From Metellina segmentata (taxonomy: Eukaryota; Arthropoda; Arachnida; Araneae; Tetragnathidae), in assembly GCA_947359465.1 (NCBI GenBank), contig OX375872.1, forward strand, positions 137,597,432 to 137,661,431: a DNA stretch of 64,000 bases, read 5' to 3'. The stretch's first letter is position 1. Each line of letters starts with the position of its first letter. A program made the translations under genes and the position numbers. Of this stretch, positions 33,739-45,344 are shown piece after piece. The notes below the pieces were generated by a model. That model did no database searches and was not told where the DNA came from. It saw only the letters and a program-made list of their open reading frames with translations.

Positions 33739-33856
33739 CTTCATATTCACAGGAATCTTTTTGATGAACCATACCAGTTCCATGATCTTTACTTCCAGAC
33801 CACTGGTATAGAAATACTTCAGTGTGCATAGATCCAGCATCAATGACAACTCCAAA
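33739..33856 (-). CDS. ENTPD: ENTPD (CD39-like ecto-apyrase) exon, apyrase conserved region 1
   Basis: This 118-nt exon holds 39 codons plus one base. Its acceptor is GTATAG (ending 33857) and its donor GTAATT (33738-33733), both on the minus strand. It reads FGVVIDAGSMHTEVFLYQWS, then GSKDHGTGMVHQKDSCEYE. This matches the N-terminal apyrase motif V-x-DAGSSHT-x-x-x-x-Y-x-W of NTPDases, which binds the phosphate tail of the nucleotide, and the following V-x-Q-x-x-x-C. Ser-Ser is Ser-Met here. The single trailing G joins TT at 8201 to make a Val codon, so splicing over 25,537 bp of intron keeps the frame. An upstream exon with the first membrane segment should lie at higher coordinates; I did not find it. 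Confidence 0.9.
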
Positions 33857-35490
33857 CTATACACAAGAACAAATACAAATGTAGACAATTTAACAAAAAT
33901 GTATTAAAAGTTATTTACACAAATAATAATTCATCAAAAGAAGCACTTAATTATCAAAATTTCTAAACCACCCAATTCTTATACTTTCAATCCAATAAAA
34001 ATAACATAAATGGAGCAAGAGATTTATTATAAGCAAGTTAAAATCATACTAAAAAAGTAAAACAATTTTCTACCAAGTTGCTGCCCCTGTTATGAAAACA
34101 TACACATAAATATTAGGACAAATTAACATAAAATATACAAAAGCATCAGTTGCCTCAATAAAACATTCAACACTTAAGCACGTGATTACGTAAACAGAAA
34201 ATATATCAACGAGTTTATTAATGTCAGTATTTGTAGGTCCATCATGCACAAGGCCTATACACTCTTCAAGGCAAACTATCTACAAGTTCCTTGAAAACTG
34301 TAAATAAGACATAATGGTAATATTTCTCAAGTATAATGACTCACTGAGGATTCAAAGACTAAAATACACCTGCTGCTCCATTTCATGCCAGAGGATCTCT
34401 GGAGGGCGAAGGTTGGGACTGAGCAAAGCAGACTGTCAGGGTTACCTGTGATTTTCTGTATACCAGAGTAACATGGCCCAGGTAGTATAAGCGGTATTGT
34501 TTGCCTTTGTCACATATTTCGTTTGATTCCATCGCTAGAGGCAACTGGAAGTCATTGACAGTTTTTGATTTTAAAACATCTGTGTACTTTTGAAAGTGTT
34601 TCACAAAATTCTTTTTAAAAAATGTTCAACATAGTGACAGCTCCAGAACATCACCCCCACCAAAAAAAAATGCTGAAGTACCAAAAGTCATGAGATATTG
34701 ATTGAAAATTTTTAGCTGCTGTCTCCTCCGTATAGAGGTTTTAACACATACAATGATTTTTTAACAGCTGTGAGGTATAATCCCATGTCAGGTCAAACTC
34801 TCAATGGGATTATGGCAAGCCAGCAGGAATCATAACATTTTGAACGAGGAATGATAATGGAAACCAAAACAATGGGACATTCAATTTCCAAAGTTGTAAG
34901 ATTCAACCTTCCAGTGTCACATGCGTACTGAGAATGGCTAGTTAATTTGGGTTTAATGGAACAAGATTTAAAAATGACAAAGCTACGTCAAATGCAAGGT
35001 AAAATAAAATTCAGTAGATATATTTAAAAATCATCAAATTAACCACCTGACCAATAATTAAAACATAAGTAAAAACATGAAGATGTAATCTTTAAAATTA
35101 TGTGAAAAAGTAAAGATATTAAAAAATATCTTATTAACAAAAAAAAGAGTAAAATGTAGTGTTTAAAATGTATTGATATTAATGCTGGTTTTAAGATGAA
35201 ACTACAAGATTTAAATTACATAAAAGGTGTACGATTAAAAAGCAGAGAATATCTCATGTGGAAGGCATTACCACTCTACGTGGACAGTATAGTGGGTAAC
35301 CATCTATGCTAGATGACCATGATCAGCCATGTCTGGCCAGGATTGTCCATTCTAACAAACAAGCAACACTGGCATGGATACTATCCACATTCACTGCAGG
35401 AGGGACACAACATCCATAACTAATTTTGATAATTGGTGAATCACCTACTTAATTCCATCAACATTGCTTACTAAAACATGTTGCAATGAA
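33857..35490. other. Region upstream of the first visible ENTPD exon, no gene seen
   Basis: AT-rich, with no identifiable transposon coding sequence. The minus strand at 34383-34604 has a 73-codon open frame that I do not assign. At 34949 a GGTTTAATGGAACAAGATTT motif belongs with the dispersed motif seen at 23011. Confidence 0.45.
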
Positions 35491-35494
35491 TGTA

Positions 35495-37420
35495 ATCATT
35501 GATGCCCTTATCAGACGGGAAGTTAATCTCTCCACTGGTCTGCACTTGGATTAAAAATATGCTTGAGACAAGAATGGCTCAAGCCTCTTTACTGGGTGAC
35601 ACACTCACTGTGGGGACCTGTAAAGGCTGTTCACAGGGAGGTGTGCTGTAACAATTACTATGGAGCCCAGTTGTCGACGAGCTCCTAAACAGGATTCACT
35701 TTTTGTGTCTGTATTGTCTAGGTTATGCTGATGACATAACACTGGTCATAAGAGGCAAGTTCCAGAATACTGTAACGGACCTTGTGAGCACTGTCCTAAA
35801 AAAAGATTAAAAATTGATGCAGAGGTGAATTTGTCGGTTAACCAAAGCAAAACTAACCTAGTTCTCTTCACACGGAAAAGACTATGAGATATGCATATGA
35901 TAAAATTCTTTGGAACTCCACTTGCATACTCAGAATACTCAGACGTGGTTAAGTATCTAGGAGTTATCTTTGATAAGATCTTGACATGGAGCTCACATCT
36001 TCAATACTGCACAAGCAAGGCCAAAAGAGTTTTCTGGGCTTGTAGACAAGCCATGGGAAATAACGGGTCAAACGCCAAAAATGGTACACTGGATACACTG
36101 GAGTGATAACTCCAATGGTATCTTATGGGGCCATTGCCTGGTGGAGTAGAACCCGTAATGAGACAGTGAAGAAAGAACTCACACTAGTCTATAGAGAATG
36201 GCGACTGTTGCAGTGGCAAGTGCAATACATACCACTTCCTCAGTCTAGAAATGCTTCTAGGACTCCTACCACTACATAAACAAGTGGAATTAGAGGCAAT
36301 TTTGTATTCACGACACCTTAAACTCATGGGTCTATGGAAATCATCCTATCAAATGCCTATGTTCAAAAATGTTGATATGCAGGCAAAAGAACATCCTTAT
36401 CTACTAATGAGATCTGATTGGATATTAAAGCAGTTTTGCTTTCAAGCCAAATACAGCATTCTTTCCAACTAAAGATGATTGGGGATTTGTCTCCAGGCTA
36501 ATCAGGGGAGGTGATGAAATTTGGTACAGATGGTTTAAAAACATCTCATGGTACTGGTTCAGGTGCTTTCTGTCCTAACCAAAAAATAAAGCTATCTTTC
36601 TCTCTGGGTAAAATGGTCACTGTATAACAGGCTGAGGTTCTAGGGATTTCTGATTGTACTTACAACTGCCTCCACGGGAAGAAGTTGTTAAGAGTTTTAT
36701 AAAGATCTCTGACAGAACAAGCAGCCCTAAAGACCCTTCAAAAGCAGTGTGGAAATGTCACAATGCACTTGTGGATCTGGCTGAAAGAAACAAAGTGTCT
36801 CTTATCTGGGTCCCTGGTCATTGTGGGTAATAAAAATGCAGACCAACTAGCAAAATATGGATCTTATATGCCATTTATTGGATCAGAGCCTGATTTGGGT
36901 CTACCTTACAATGTGGTTAGAAAGACTATCAAAGGTTTACTCATGGCCGAGTCTTACCGTACATGGCTTCAATCTAATGATCAAAGACAAGCCAAAGAGA
37001 TCAATCAATGATCTCCTTCAAACAAATCGAGGGAACTGCTAAAATTGAGCAGAAGAGAAATCAGGGTAGCTATTGGCCTTCTAACTGGCTACTGTGTCCT
37101 AAATAGACACCTTAACCTTATGGGTGTTATAGATAACCCATTATGCAGAGGCTGGGAAGAGGAAAGCTGGGTTGGTAGAGGAAAGTCCTGTACTCATTTT
37201 GTGTGATTGTGATTATTACTCTGCCAAACGATTTAAGTATCTGGGATACCATAGTATCGAACCCTGGGAACTGTCAAACATTCCAATCAAGTACATGCTG
37301 AAATTTATTTCAGTAATCGGTCTTTAATAGATCAGTAGGGGGTTTCAGTACAATAGACTACTGGATGTGGTGCTGGCACTCTTTAGAGTCACACCCACAC
37401 AAAGTCATAAGTCATAAAGC
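35495..37420 (+). mobile_element. RNase H-bearing LINE, copy 2, 5'-truncated
   Basis: The homology to copy 1 begins near 35500 (ATGTAATCATTGATGCC) and continues through RT (YADD-like GYADDITLVIRGKF after a frame correction near 35725; SDVVKYLGVIFDKILTWSSH at about 35945), RNase H (tail DQLAKYGS near 36840) and the conserved 3' end (37230-37400). All frames are broken. Starting inside RT, it is a typical 5'-truncated insertion. Confidence 0.8.
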
Positions 37421-37429
37421 ATGTTCATG

Positions 37430-38063
37430 GGATCATTGTAAACTTTTTATCCTACACTTGCCATCAATCTACAAGCAGCCCAATAGTTCTAAAGAGGAAA
37501 AATATGGCTTAAAAACACTAACAGTATATGCAATTGCATTATCAGAAATTTCAGGGCAGTCCTTGAGGTAGTTTCAGTTATTTTTTCCAGTTTTCAAAGG
37601 GGCTGATCTCACTATTCCAATAGAGTGCAAGTGCCTCTTTGTAGGTAGTCATGTCTGGTAAGAAGTAGAAATTAAGCGATTCACACAGCTCTGGGCAAGG
37701 AATATGGGACATGAGCTTTATTCCTCAATACATTCCAGTTTTTTTATGTGGACAACTTTGTAAATTGAGAGAGAATTAGTCTTTAGAGACAAGAATACAA
37801 GCCTTTTGATGTTATGAAGAGGCAAATAGATTTAGGTTGGGTTGGTTGTTGGTTAGCCCAACTTTCCCAAGGTTAGCTGAGTTTTTCTCAACATCTATGC
37901 ACAAGATCATACTTCTTTGAGAAAATCAGCCACTCTGACAACCATAATTGCGTTCGGATTTTGATGAAACTTGGTGGAAATGCATAAAATCACCCACAGG
38001 ACCTATATCAGGAAGGAATTTAAAATCAGATGTGAATTAAAAAAGTTGCACATTTTTCCCTTT
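37430..38063. other. Noncoding, no feature seen
   Basis: No ORF or repeat could be assigned. It ends at the boundary of the minus-strand BEL/Pao element 2. Confidence 0.5.
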
Positions 38064-38246
38064 ATTGAGATTCGCAAGAACTACACGTTCTCCTTTCTCC
38101 TAATAACAACAAGAAATTTGATATTCCACGAATTCTTTAATAAAGCCATTTCATTTCGTTGAAACTACAACAATGTTGCCATCCCGACAACTACAAATAA
38201 TAAAATGTTAACTGACTAGATTAATTAGATGCGCGTGTATCTTTAC
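38064..38246 (-). repeat. 3' LTR of BEL/Pao 2
   Basis: Read on the minus strand it starts TGTAAAGATACACGCGC and ends GAATCTCAAT. A purine-rich tract (AAAAGGTGAGAGAA) precedes it on the minus strand, as expected for the polypurine tract. Confidence 0.9.
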
Positions 38247-38348
38247 ATTCTCTCACCTTTTGATTTAAAGTTAACAAAACTAATCAAAACAAACACATTC
38301 AGACAGTCAGATAATGATCAAATTCAAAATCAGTTCAGTTTGAATAGT

Positions 38349-39644
38349 TCAATCCAAAAATCTGGAAGGAACGTTGACAGTTCTTCCACTTCTGGTGATA
38401 ACAGTCCCTTTGTCCATTGCTGAAACCTTGCTTTCATCAACACTGGATTTGCTTGAAGAAGATATCTCCAAAGAGAAAATTCTCTGAATAGGGTGAACCG
38501 TCTCACCCGAAGATGTCTTCACTCGAACCACTCTAATGTTTCCGTCTTTACCTGGATACACTTCTACTACTTTTCCCATTGGCCAGAAGATCCTGCGTTT
38601 TCCATTATTTTCGACGAGCACAATGTCCCCAACTTTAATGTTGTGACGTCCATCAACTTCATTTAATCCTTGAACAAGTTGACTGAGGTACTCACTTCTA
38701 AATCTTTTCCTTAGTATATCTCTTAACTGTTGTTGGTGTCTGTGCCTTTTCGTGAGATTTACTTTGTCAAGCTGATCTAAATCAGGCACTACCTCTGTAG
38801 TCCCACTCAGAAACATCGCCGGAGTCAATGTAATGAGATCGTCTGAGTCATCGGAAACGTGAGGGGTCTGGAATTTATAACTGCCTCATAGTCGCACAAT
38901 ACACTCACAAGCTCTTCATAATTAAGCGAAGATTGTCCTAAAACTCGATGAAACAGCTTCTTCAGCATCTGAATCATTCGTTCCCAAAATCCTCCCCACC
39001 AAGGGGCGGCTGGAGGATTAAAGATCCATTGAATTCTGCGTGTAGCAGCTTCAGCTTCAATGACCTCCCAGTTGAGAGTCCGGAAGAGATTGTCACCCCC
39101 TACAAAATTACTTCCATTATCACTGTAGATAGTTTTCGGTCTTCCTCTTCTTGCAATGAATCTGAGCAGAAAACTTTGGGTCGTCAGCGACACTATGAGT
39201 TCTAAATGGACGGCCCTGTACACTGCACAGGTAAAAAGGATGATCCAGGACTTCTTCCGATCTCTCAACATTAGCGGTCCCGCCAAATCTACTCCAGTAA
39301 CCTCAAATGGCGAAGCGTCTCTGACTCTATTCTTAGGTAATGCAATAGGAATGCTCTGCATTCTTTTAGCTTTGGCTTTTACATATGAGACAGCGTGACA
39401 GGACTCTACGGATGGTCATTTTAGTTTTAATTATCCAAAACGTTTCTCTCAGTTTTGCCATCAAAACGTGCACGCCAGCATGAGACATCCTTTGATGTAT
39501 TTCAGTAATCAAGTACTCAACAAGCTTATGATTTCCTGGAAGCAATATTGGGTATATAAAATTTTCTAGGTCTTTTCTTTCCGTCAACTTTGTCTTGACT
39601 CGCAAAAGACCTTCTTCATCTTTAGATATGCAAATGGACTTCAA
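38349..39644 (-). pseudogene. BEL/Pao 2 integrase and C-terminal region, frameshifted
   Basis: Three open segments continue one another. 39644-39366 has the zinc-binding region (EIHQRMSHAGVHVLMAKLRE to RCLICKS). After a shift in an A run, 39361-38825 has the core: VTGVDLAGPL, IYSDNGSNFVGG, WWGGFWERMIQML. Relative to BEL 1, about three residues before IARRGRPK are missing. After a second shift, 38828-38349 has the C-terminal block IKVGDIVLVENNG and VHPIQRIFSLEI. The catalytic Asp, Asp and Glu are all still present in the separate frames. Confidence 0.85.
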
Positions 39645-39674
39645 TTTTTTGAGATCTTCCGAAGTAAATGCCTC

Positions 39675-41693
39675 TTACTGTACTAATCTAACAAGAACCA
39701 TTTCTGCGGCAGTAAGTTCAGATACCTTCAATTCTCCACTCACCCTTTCATTTTTTCTCAATTTTGCATTTGAAATAAATCTCTGCATCCAAGCAACCAT
39801 TCTTAAAATCTTGTGGTACCTTGAGAAATATCCGGTAATCCATGATTTCACGTCAGCTTTACAACTCAATGTTGTTACAATATTCTTTTTTCTTTCAGCA
39901 GCAATTTCCTCTCTATTTTCAATAGGATTAGAGTGAGGCCATTCATCTTCTGTTAGTGGCAACCAATTAGGCCCCTCCCACCATCTAGATGTGATTAATT
40001 TTGTTACAGAACATCCCCTCGTAGGCAATTCAGCTGGGTTTTCAGTTCCAGGGATGTGATTCCAATCTTCAGTTCTGGTCAAATTTCTAATCTCCTTCAC
40101 CCTGTTACAGACAAATGTCGCCTATGGTTCGTTTCCTTTAATCCAGCACAAAGCAGTTGAAGAATCAGTCCAGAAATATGTTCTTGTTACTAGTAGTTCA
40201 AGACATTTAATGATAAAGGAAGCCATCCTAGCTCCAATGCAATAAACTAACAACTCAAGACGAGGAATTGTTGATTTCTTCAGTGGAGCAACTCTCGATT
40301 TGGCTTGAAGAAGGTGTACTTTGACTTGCATTGCGTTTGCGAATCTCAGGTAAACCATAGCTGCATAAGAAGACTTATAAGCATCGACAAATATATGGAA
40401 GATGTGTGAAGCACCATCATTCAAGGTCACGTATCTGGGAATTTTCACTACTGACAGCAAAGGTAGTTCCTCTATCCACTTTGAAAACATCTTCTTTATC
40501 TCCTCAGGCAGCACAGAATCCCAACTTAACTTTGCCCTCCAGCTCTCCTGCAACCACAACTTTGGATGGAGCGTGAACTGACAGACAAATTCGATAGGGT
40601 CAAATACTTTCTGTACGATGGATAGAATGGTCCGCCTCGTCAATGGAAGTCCCTCCAAACTAATGTTGCTTACATCACAAAATAGAGAATCTTCCTGCTT
40701 GTCCCATAATAGTCCCAATACCTTTGTAGGCTGAGTTTTAATTTTCATGTTATTTGTATCAGTTTGTTCCCAATCTCTTAGATCAAATTTGGCTTTGGCC
40801 ATTATTGCAGTAGCAATTGAGATAAATATCTCCGCCTCTTCTTTTGAGTCAACCGAGGTCACACAGTTGTCAACGTAAAAGGAAGTATGCAATTTCTCAG
40901 CAACAGTTTTGTAAGAGGATTCGCTTTGCATAAGATGAAAATTTATCACAGCTCCAAGCAAAAAGGAACTGCAGTTCAGGTCGAAAACTACTCGGCAGTG
41001 ACGAAATTCTCTAATTTCTTGTTCGGAATTCTTCCACCAGAAGAATCTCAGAAAGTCGCGATCATTGTCATTGATTATTTGTAGGAATGCCTTTTTTATA
41101 TCAAAGATAATTCCCATCTTCTTTTCTCTAAATTTAAACAACATTGTGGGTACTAGTTCAAGCAAATTTGGATCTTTTGCCAAACAATCATTCAAGGAAA
41201 ACGAGTCTTTCTACTTACAAGAGGCATCGAAAACCGGTCTCACCGACGTTGTGGAGTTGTCTTTGAATACTGCTCGATGAGACAAATAGTATACACCCTT
41301 TTCTTGTATACTCTCTGGCACTTCCTCTATCATCCCTAACTGCAACCATTCCAGAAAAACGGCATTATAATCATCAAAGCGTTCTCTGGATCTGAGCCTC
41401 TTTGTGGTTGATACTAATCTCTTCTCAGCAACTTCTCTGTTGCTAGGTAAGTTTCCTGGATCATTCACCCAAGGCAAGCTAACTTCATATCTCCCTTCTT
41501 CGTTTTTCCTCAAAGTCTTGGGAAAGTGATTTAATACTGCCTTTTCTATCTCTTCTATAGGTTGAATTTCACATGAATCTGTTATGTCTATGGCTTCCAG
41601 CTTCCACAAGTTCTCTAGACGATCGGTGTGTATTAACATGGATGTCACGATCGAGGATGCATTTTCCTCGGAAAGACGTCCCATGACGTCCAT
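39675..41693 (-). pseudogene. BEL/Pao 2 RT and RNase H, with three nonsense codons
   Basis: 41693-41211 carries the linker and RT start (YNAVFLEWLQLGMIEEVP, VRPVFDASCK) and stops at a TAG. 41195-40122 carries RT with FDIKKAFLQI, FRHCRVVFDLN and FYVDNCVTS (YVDN), then RNase H with IFVDAYKSSYAAMVYLR and IPRLELLVYCIGARM, and stops at a TAG. 40100-39675 carries the RNase H end (HIPGTENPAELPTRGC) and stops at a TAA. All three stops are single in-frame codons with homology continuing directly beyond them. Confidence 0.85.
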
Positions 41694-42656
41694 TTACCCA
41701 TGACTACCCATCCAAACAATGTCTGTACAGCAACTAAACCATTGTCTAATTTATGGAATTCTCCAGTTAGAACTTGTTCAGCTATGTCTGCTCCGAGAAG
41801 AATTTCTATTGGTAGATCGCCTTTTCCCACATCTGTGACTACAATATGCATTCGATTCAACTCTGAACAAAGTTCTGGGGGTAATCTTGCCACATGGCCA
41901 CAAATTTTATGATGCTCCAATAGTTGGATACCACGACGGTACTTGCCATCAAGACTACTGACAGTTAATTGGTAGCAGTTGCGAGTTTTCCTACCAGAAG
42001 TTACTCCTCCAAAGAGAGCATGCACTAAGTTTTCAGAACCAACTGGTCTACATCTCATCCTTTGAGCTGTCTCTTTCAATATGTACGATCTTTGAGAACC
42101 AGTGTCAATTAAAGCTCTGACTGTCTGTTTTCTACCATTGACTTCGATATTTACCAACAAAGTTTGCAGAAATACTTCTTCTGTGGCACAATAATTGGCT
42201 AAAGATACGTTTTGTTTCCCTTCTTCATCACATTCTTTCGCCTCGTCTCGTTTCTGATTTGCAAGCTCCGAACATACTATAGCCCAATGTCTCTTTGAAC
42301 AAATTAAACATTGAACTTTTGTCCTACACTGTTTTGCTCGGTGTCCTGACTTAAAACAGATAAAACATGCTTTTTTTTTCCTTTATGAGATCATGTCTTT
42401 TACTCAACAGCATTTTTTGTGCAGTAAAAAAATCTTTACTTTCATGTTGTTTTCCGCAGAAAATGCAAATAATGTTCTCATTTCGCTTTTCAAACCTTGC
42501 TTCACTCGAAAACAGATCATTGGCTGTGGGAACCGTAACTTCAACTTGGCCTTTTTTCTCTCTACGTATTCCACCTTCCAATAATTTAAATCCCGCGTTT
42601 GCAAGTGAAATCCTTTGCTCCCCTTCTACTTCACTTCTCAAGAATAATAACAGCAT
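41645..42656 (-). pseudogene. BEL/Pao 2 gag C-terminus, zinc knuckles and protease
   Basis: 42656-42351 ends with the Cys/His segment CIFCGKQHESKDFF. An A-run frameshift follows near 42370, just before a second knuckle-like CFICFKSGH that is readable in the shifted frame. 42160-41645 has the retropepsin ALIDTGSQRSYILKE and GWVVMGK. The frame changes again near 41680. Confidence 0.8.
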
Positions 42657-42707
42657 TTTTAATTTGTCACAGTAAGAATTTTCTTGCGAGGTAACTGCTG
42701 ATTGATT

Positions 42708-43520
42708 TCACAACCATACTCGAAATAGATCTTCGGGAATGCATGATTCCACAAGTGGAAACAACATGGCAGCATATTTATCAGTTGTCATTCCAATGGA
42801 CTCTAATGCTCGCAAATACGACTCCAATTTATCGTACAACGACGCTACATTACATTTTCCCCTTGGCTCCTGAACATTTCTGATTACAAGACCCAGCATT
42901 TCTTGAACATAAAACTCGATTAATAGTTCTTCCCTAACGAATCTATTTTTTATACACTCAATGACGTTTCCATAATTTTCGGCCGCAGCTGGGAAGCTGT
43001 CAACAATGTCACGAGCTCTACTCCCAGGAACAGTTGCTTGATACAAATAATGGAACTTGTCTTCATTTTCCATTTCAACATCATCATGTATACGCTTAAA
43101 TTGACTCCAAAAAGTCAACCAATCCTTTACTTCTCCTCCGAATTGTTTAAGCTCAATCTTGGGCAATTTCAGTTTACGTCTACTTGAAGTTGGAGATGAG
43201 GCGATGGACTCAGCAGTATTTAATGGTAAAACTTCACTATTTAAATGCATCTCTACTTTTACACGCACTAAATTCATTTTTTCCTTATACGCTTCGATAT
43301 TCGCAAATTCAAGATCAAATTCTTCATCTGTTTCGAATTCCGCATTCAAAATTTGACGATCAAGAACATCTAATTCAGCAAATAAACGCTCTAAAGTAGC
43401 TGTTTTGGTTTTTATTATTTCTTTATCACGTACTTCTTTAAGTAACTCCTCTAAAATACAGTTAACCGTTTTCGTAAATGACGATCTTACTGACTTCCGA
43501 GTTCGTTTTACCGCTTCCAT
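42708..43520 (-). pseudogene. BEL/Pao 2 gag N-terminal part
   Basis: It starts with ATG at 43520 (MEAVKRTRKSVRSSFTKTVN), 98 bp inside the 5' LTR. A helical N-terminal region is followed by the DUF1759-like block LPKIELKQFGGEVKDWLTFW, then KFHYLYQATVPGSRARDIVD. The frame ends at a TGA at 42708; homology to gag resumes directly (NQSAV...), so CGA-to-TGA is a likely cause. It is closely similar in plan to 15274-16000. Confidence 0.85.
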
Positions 43521-43617
43521 TTTGAGATGAATATTAATACATCAACAGAGTTTATTTTCATTAAAAATATAAATTTATTTGCACTTACGGTTTATCACGT
43601 CTGGGTGGTCACCAAAT

Positions 43618-43801
43618 ATTGAGATTCGCAAGAACTACACGTTCTCCTTTCTCCTAATAACAACAAGAAATTTGATATTCCAAGAATTCTTTAATAAAGC
43701 CATTTCATTTCGTTGAAACTACAACAATGTTGCCATCCCGACAACTACAAATAATAAAATGTTAACTGACTAGATTAATTAGATGCGCGTTTATCTTTAC
43801 A
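43618..43801 (-). repeat. 5' LTR of BEL/Pao 2
   Basis: Read on the minus strand it starts TGTAAAGATAAACGCGC. The internal side continues ATTTGGTGACCACCCAGACG, which contains a TGG-starting primer-site-like segment. I did not assign the tRNA. Confidence 0.9.
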
Positions 43802-44339
43802 CCATTTGGGGGAAATAAGTCTACTTGTAAAAAATTTTGTAAAATTGGGCTCCTCTGAACACAATTGTGATCTGATTTTGATAAAACTGGGATAGAACTT
43901 GAGACCTGAGCTCCATACTAAGAGGTTAAAAATTTATCTACCTATAAATGACTAAGAATTTTAACTTGGACAAATCACTAATTTCATTCACTGATGATAT
44001 TTCAACTTTTAATGATTTCAACTCTCTTTGTCTCAGCTTACAATATATTTAGTACCTGGTAATACATCAAATATTAAAAATTACATAATGCAAAAAAACA
44101 CCAGTGGCATAGCGTTACTTTCAGCATTTTTCAACCAACATTATCCCATTAGACCAGGATTCAAGCTATAGGTAGATAACTTGGGTCAAGAGAACAAGTA
44201 GAGAAATTAATTGACAAACGCCATCTCCTTCTTGACACAAGCAAAACACATTTCTATCAGCCTAATCGAACGTTACATATTTTGAACATGGCAATATGCT
44301 CCCCTACCTTACTTGCCATGCAGGATTTTAAAACTGTCA
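43802..44339. other. Noncoding or decayed LINE 5' part
   Basis: No reliable frame. The R1-like LINE endonuclease becomes recognisable from about 44340. Confidence 0.4.
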
Positions 44340-44620
44340 ATGATCGACATCACAATCTTATAATTTTAAATTATATGCAAAGTCCACACTCTGGGGTCAA
44401 AAGCTGACGGACTCAAGAGGACAAACGGTTATCAATATGTGCGAAATACAAGATTTAGACATCATCAACAATCTGGACTTGATCCCGACCTTTTCCTCAT
44501 CCAGGGGAGTCAACTGGATCGACTTGATCCTTACACAAAAATATAACAGAAGGATTTGAAATAGAAATACTAGATCAAATCACCTGTAGTGATCATAACA
44601 TCATTCGTATAAATTGGTCC

Positions 44621-45013
44621 ATGGTGGGGATTACTGAGAGTTCGGTAAACCGTATAAATCTAAAGCGACTAGATTGGATCATGGTAAAAACCTCCATATT
44701 TGAGATAATGAAAAAGACAAAATTTGAAGAATGCATGGGAAATGAAGAAATTGACAGGACAATAGAAGAAACACAGACCAAAATAAGAGATGCCTTGACA
44801 AAAGGTAACAATATGGCCAAGATTAAGGAAAAGCAAGTTAAGAAAAACCCATACTGGTGGAGTCGAGAACTGCATACAAAAAAAAGCAAAGTGAGATCCC
44901 TGAGGAGGAGATTCCAAAATGAAACAGAAGAAAAGGGAAAATATAAAATCGAATACAAAAAGAATCTCGTGGAATATAGAAAAATTATACAGGCAAAGAG
45001 AGAAAAATTTTAA
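44621..45013 (+). pseudogene. R1-like LINE linker between endonuclease and RT
   Basis: The 130-codon open segment is Lys- and Glu-rich. It carries a W-W-S/N-x-E-L motif followed by basic RSLRRRFQ, the usual form of the region after the SDH block in R1-clade LINEs. Homology continues beyond the stop. Confidence 0.65.
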
Positions 45014-45344
45014 AGTTTTGTCAGTCAGATAACTACAAGCAACATATTCGGCAGGAACTACGATCTTATCTCTGAAAAAAGAAAAGAGGAGAGGGGAATC
45101 ATTAAAAAGGATGGTACCCAATGCGAAATGCTTGAGGAGACAAATGAAGAAATTTTGAGTTACCATTTCCCACTGGTCGATGAAGATCAAGATCAAGGAT
45201 CAGGGGATGAGGGGATGAGAACAAGGAAATACCTGAAATGGACCATGTTACAGAGGAAGAGGTGGAATCAACATTCGAAAAAACAAAAAAGATAAGACAC
45301 CAGGAGGAGATAGCATCCCAAGAGATATTGTATATGAAATTTAT

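Larger units (their letters stand above)
38064..43801 (-). mobile_element. BEL/Pao LTR retrotransposon 2, full length but broken
   Basis: Terminal repeats of about 183 bp lie at 38064-38246 (3' LTR) and 43618-43801 (5' LTR) in the same orientation. I count only two clear differences. Internally the minus strand encodes gag, protease, RT, RNase H and integrase in BEL order. At least eight stops or frameshifts are visible: TGA at 42708, an A-run shift near 42370, a shift near 41680, TAG at 41211, TAG at 40122, TAA at 39675, an A-run shift near 39385 and a shift near 38860. Flanks CCTTT (38059-38063) and CCATT (43802-43806) could be a 5-bp target duplication with one mismatch. Confidence 0.9.

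Noticed and set aside
34383..34604. Minus-strand frame with a YLGHVTL motif, possibly an exon
   Set aside because: It faintly recalls PTB-domain YLGNV motifs and a GT lies after it, but there is no convincing acceptor and the rest does not match. Not enough to call a gene or the missing ENTPD exon.
44669..45196. Minus-strand open frame of 175 codons, very hydrophobic
   Set aside because: It is antisense to the linker of an R1-like LINE whose plus-strand motifs are clear. The hydrophobicity is a by-product of the Lys-rich sense strand.
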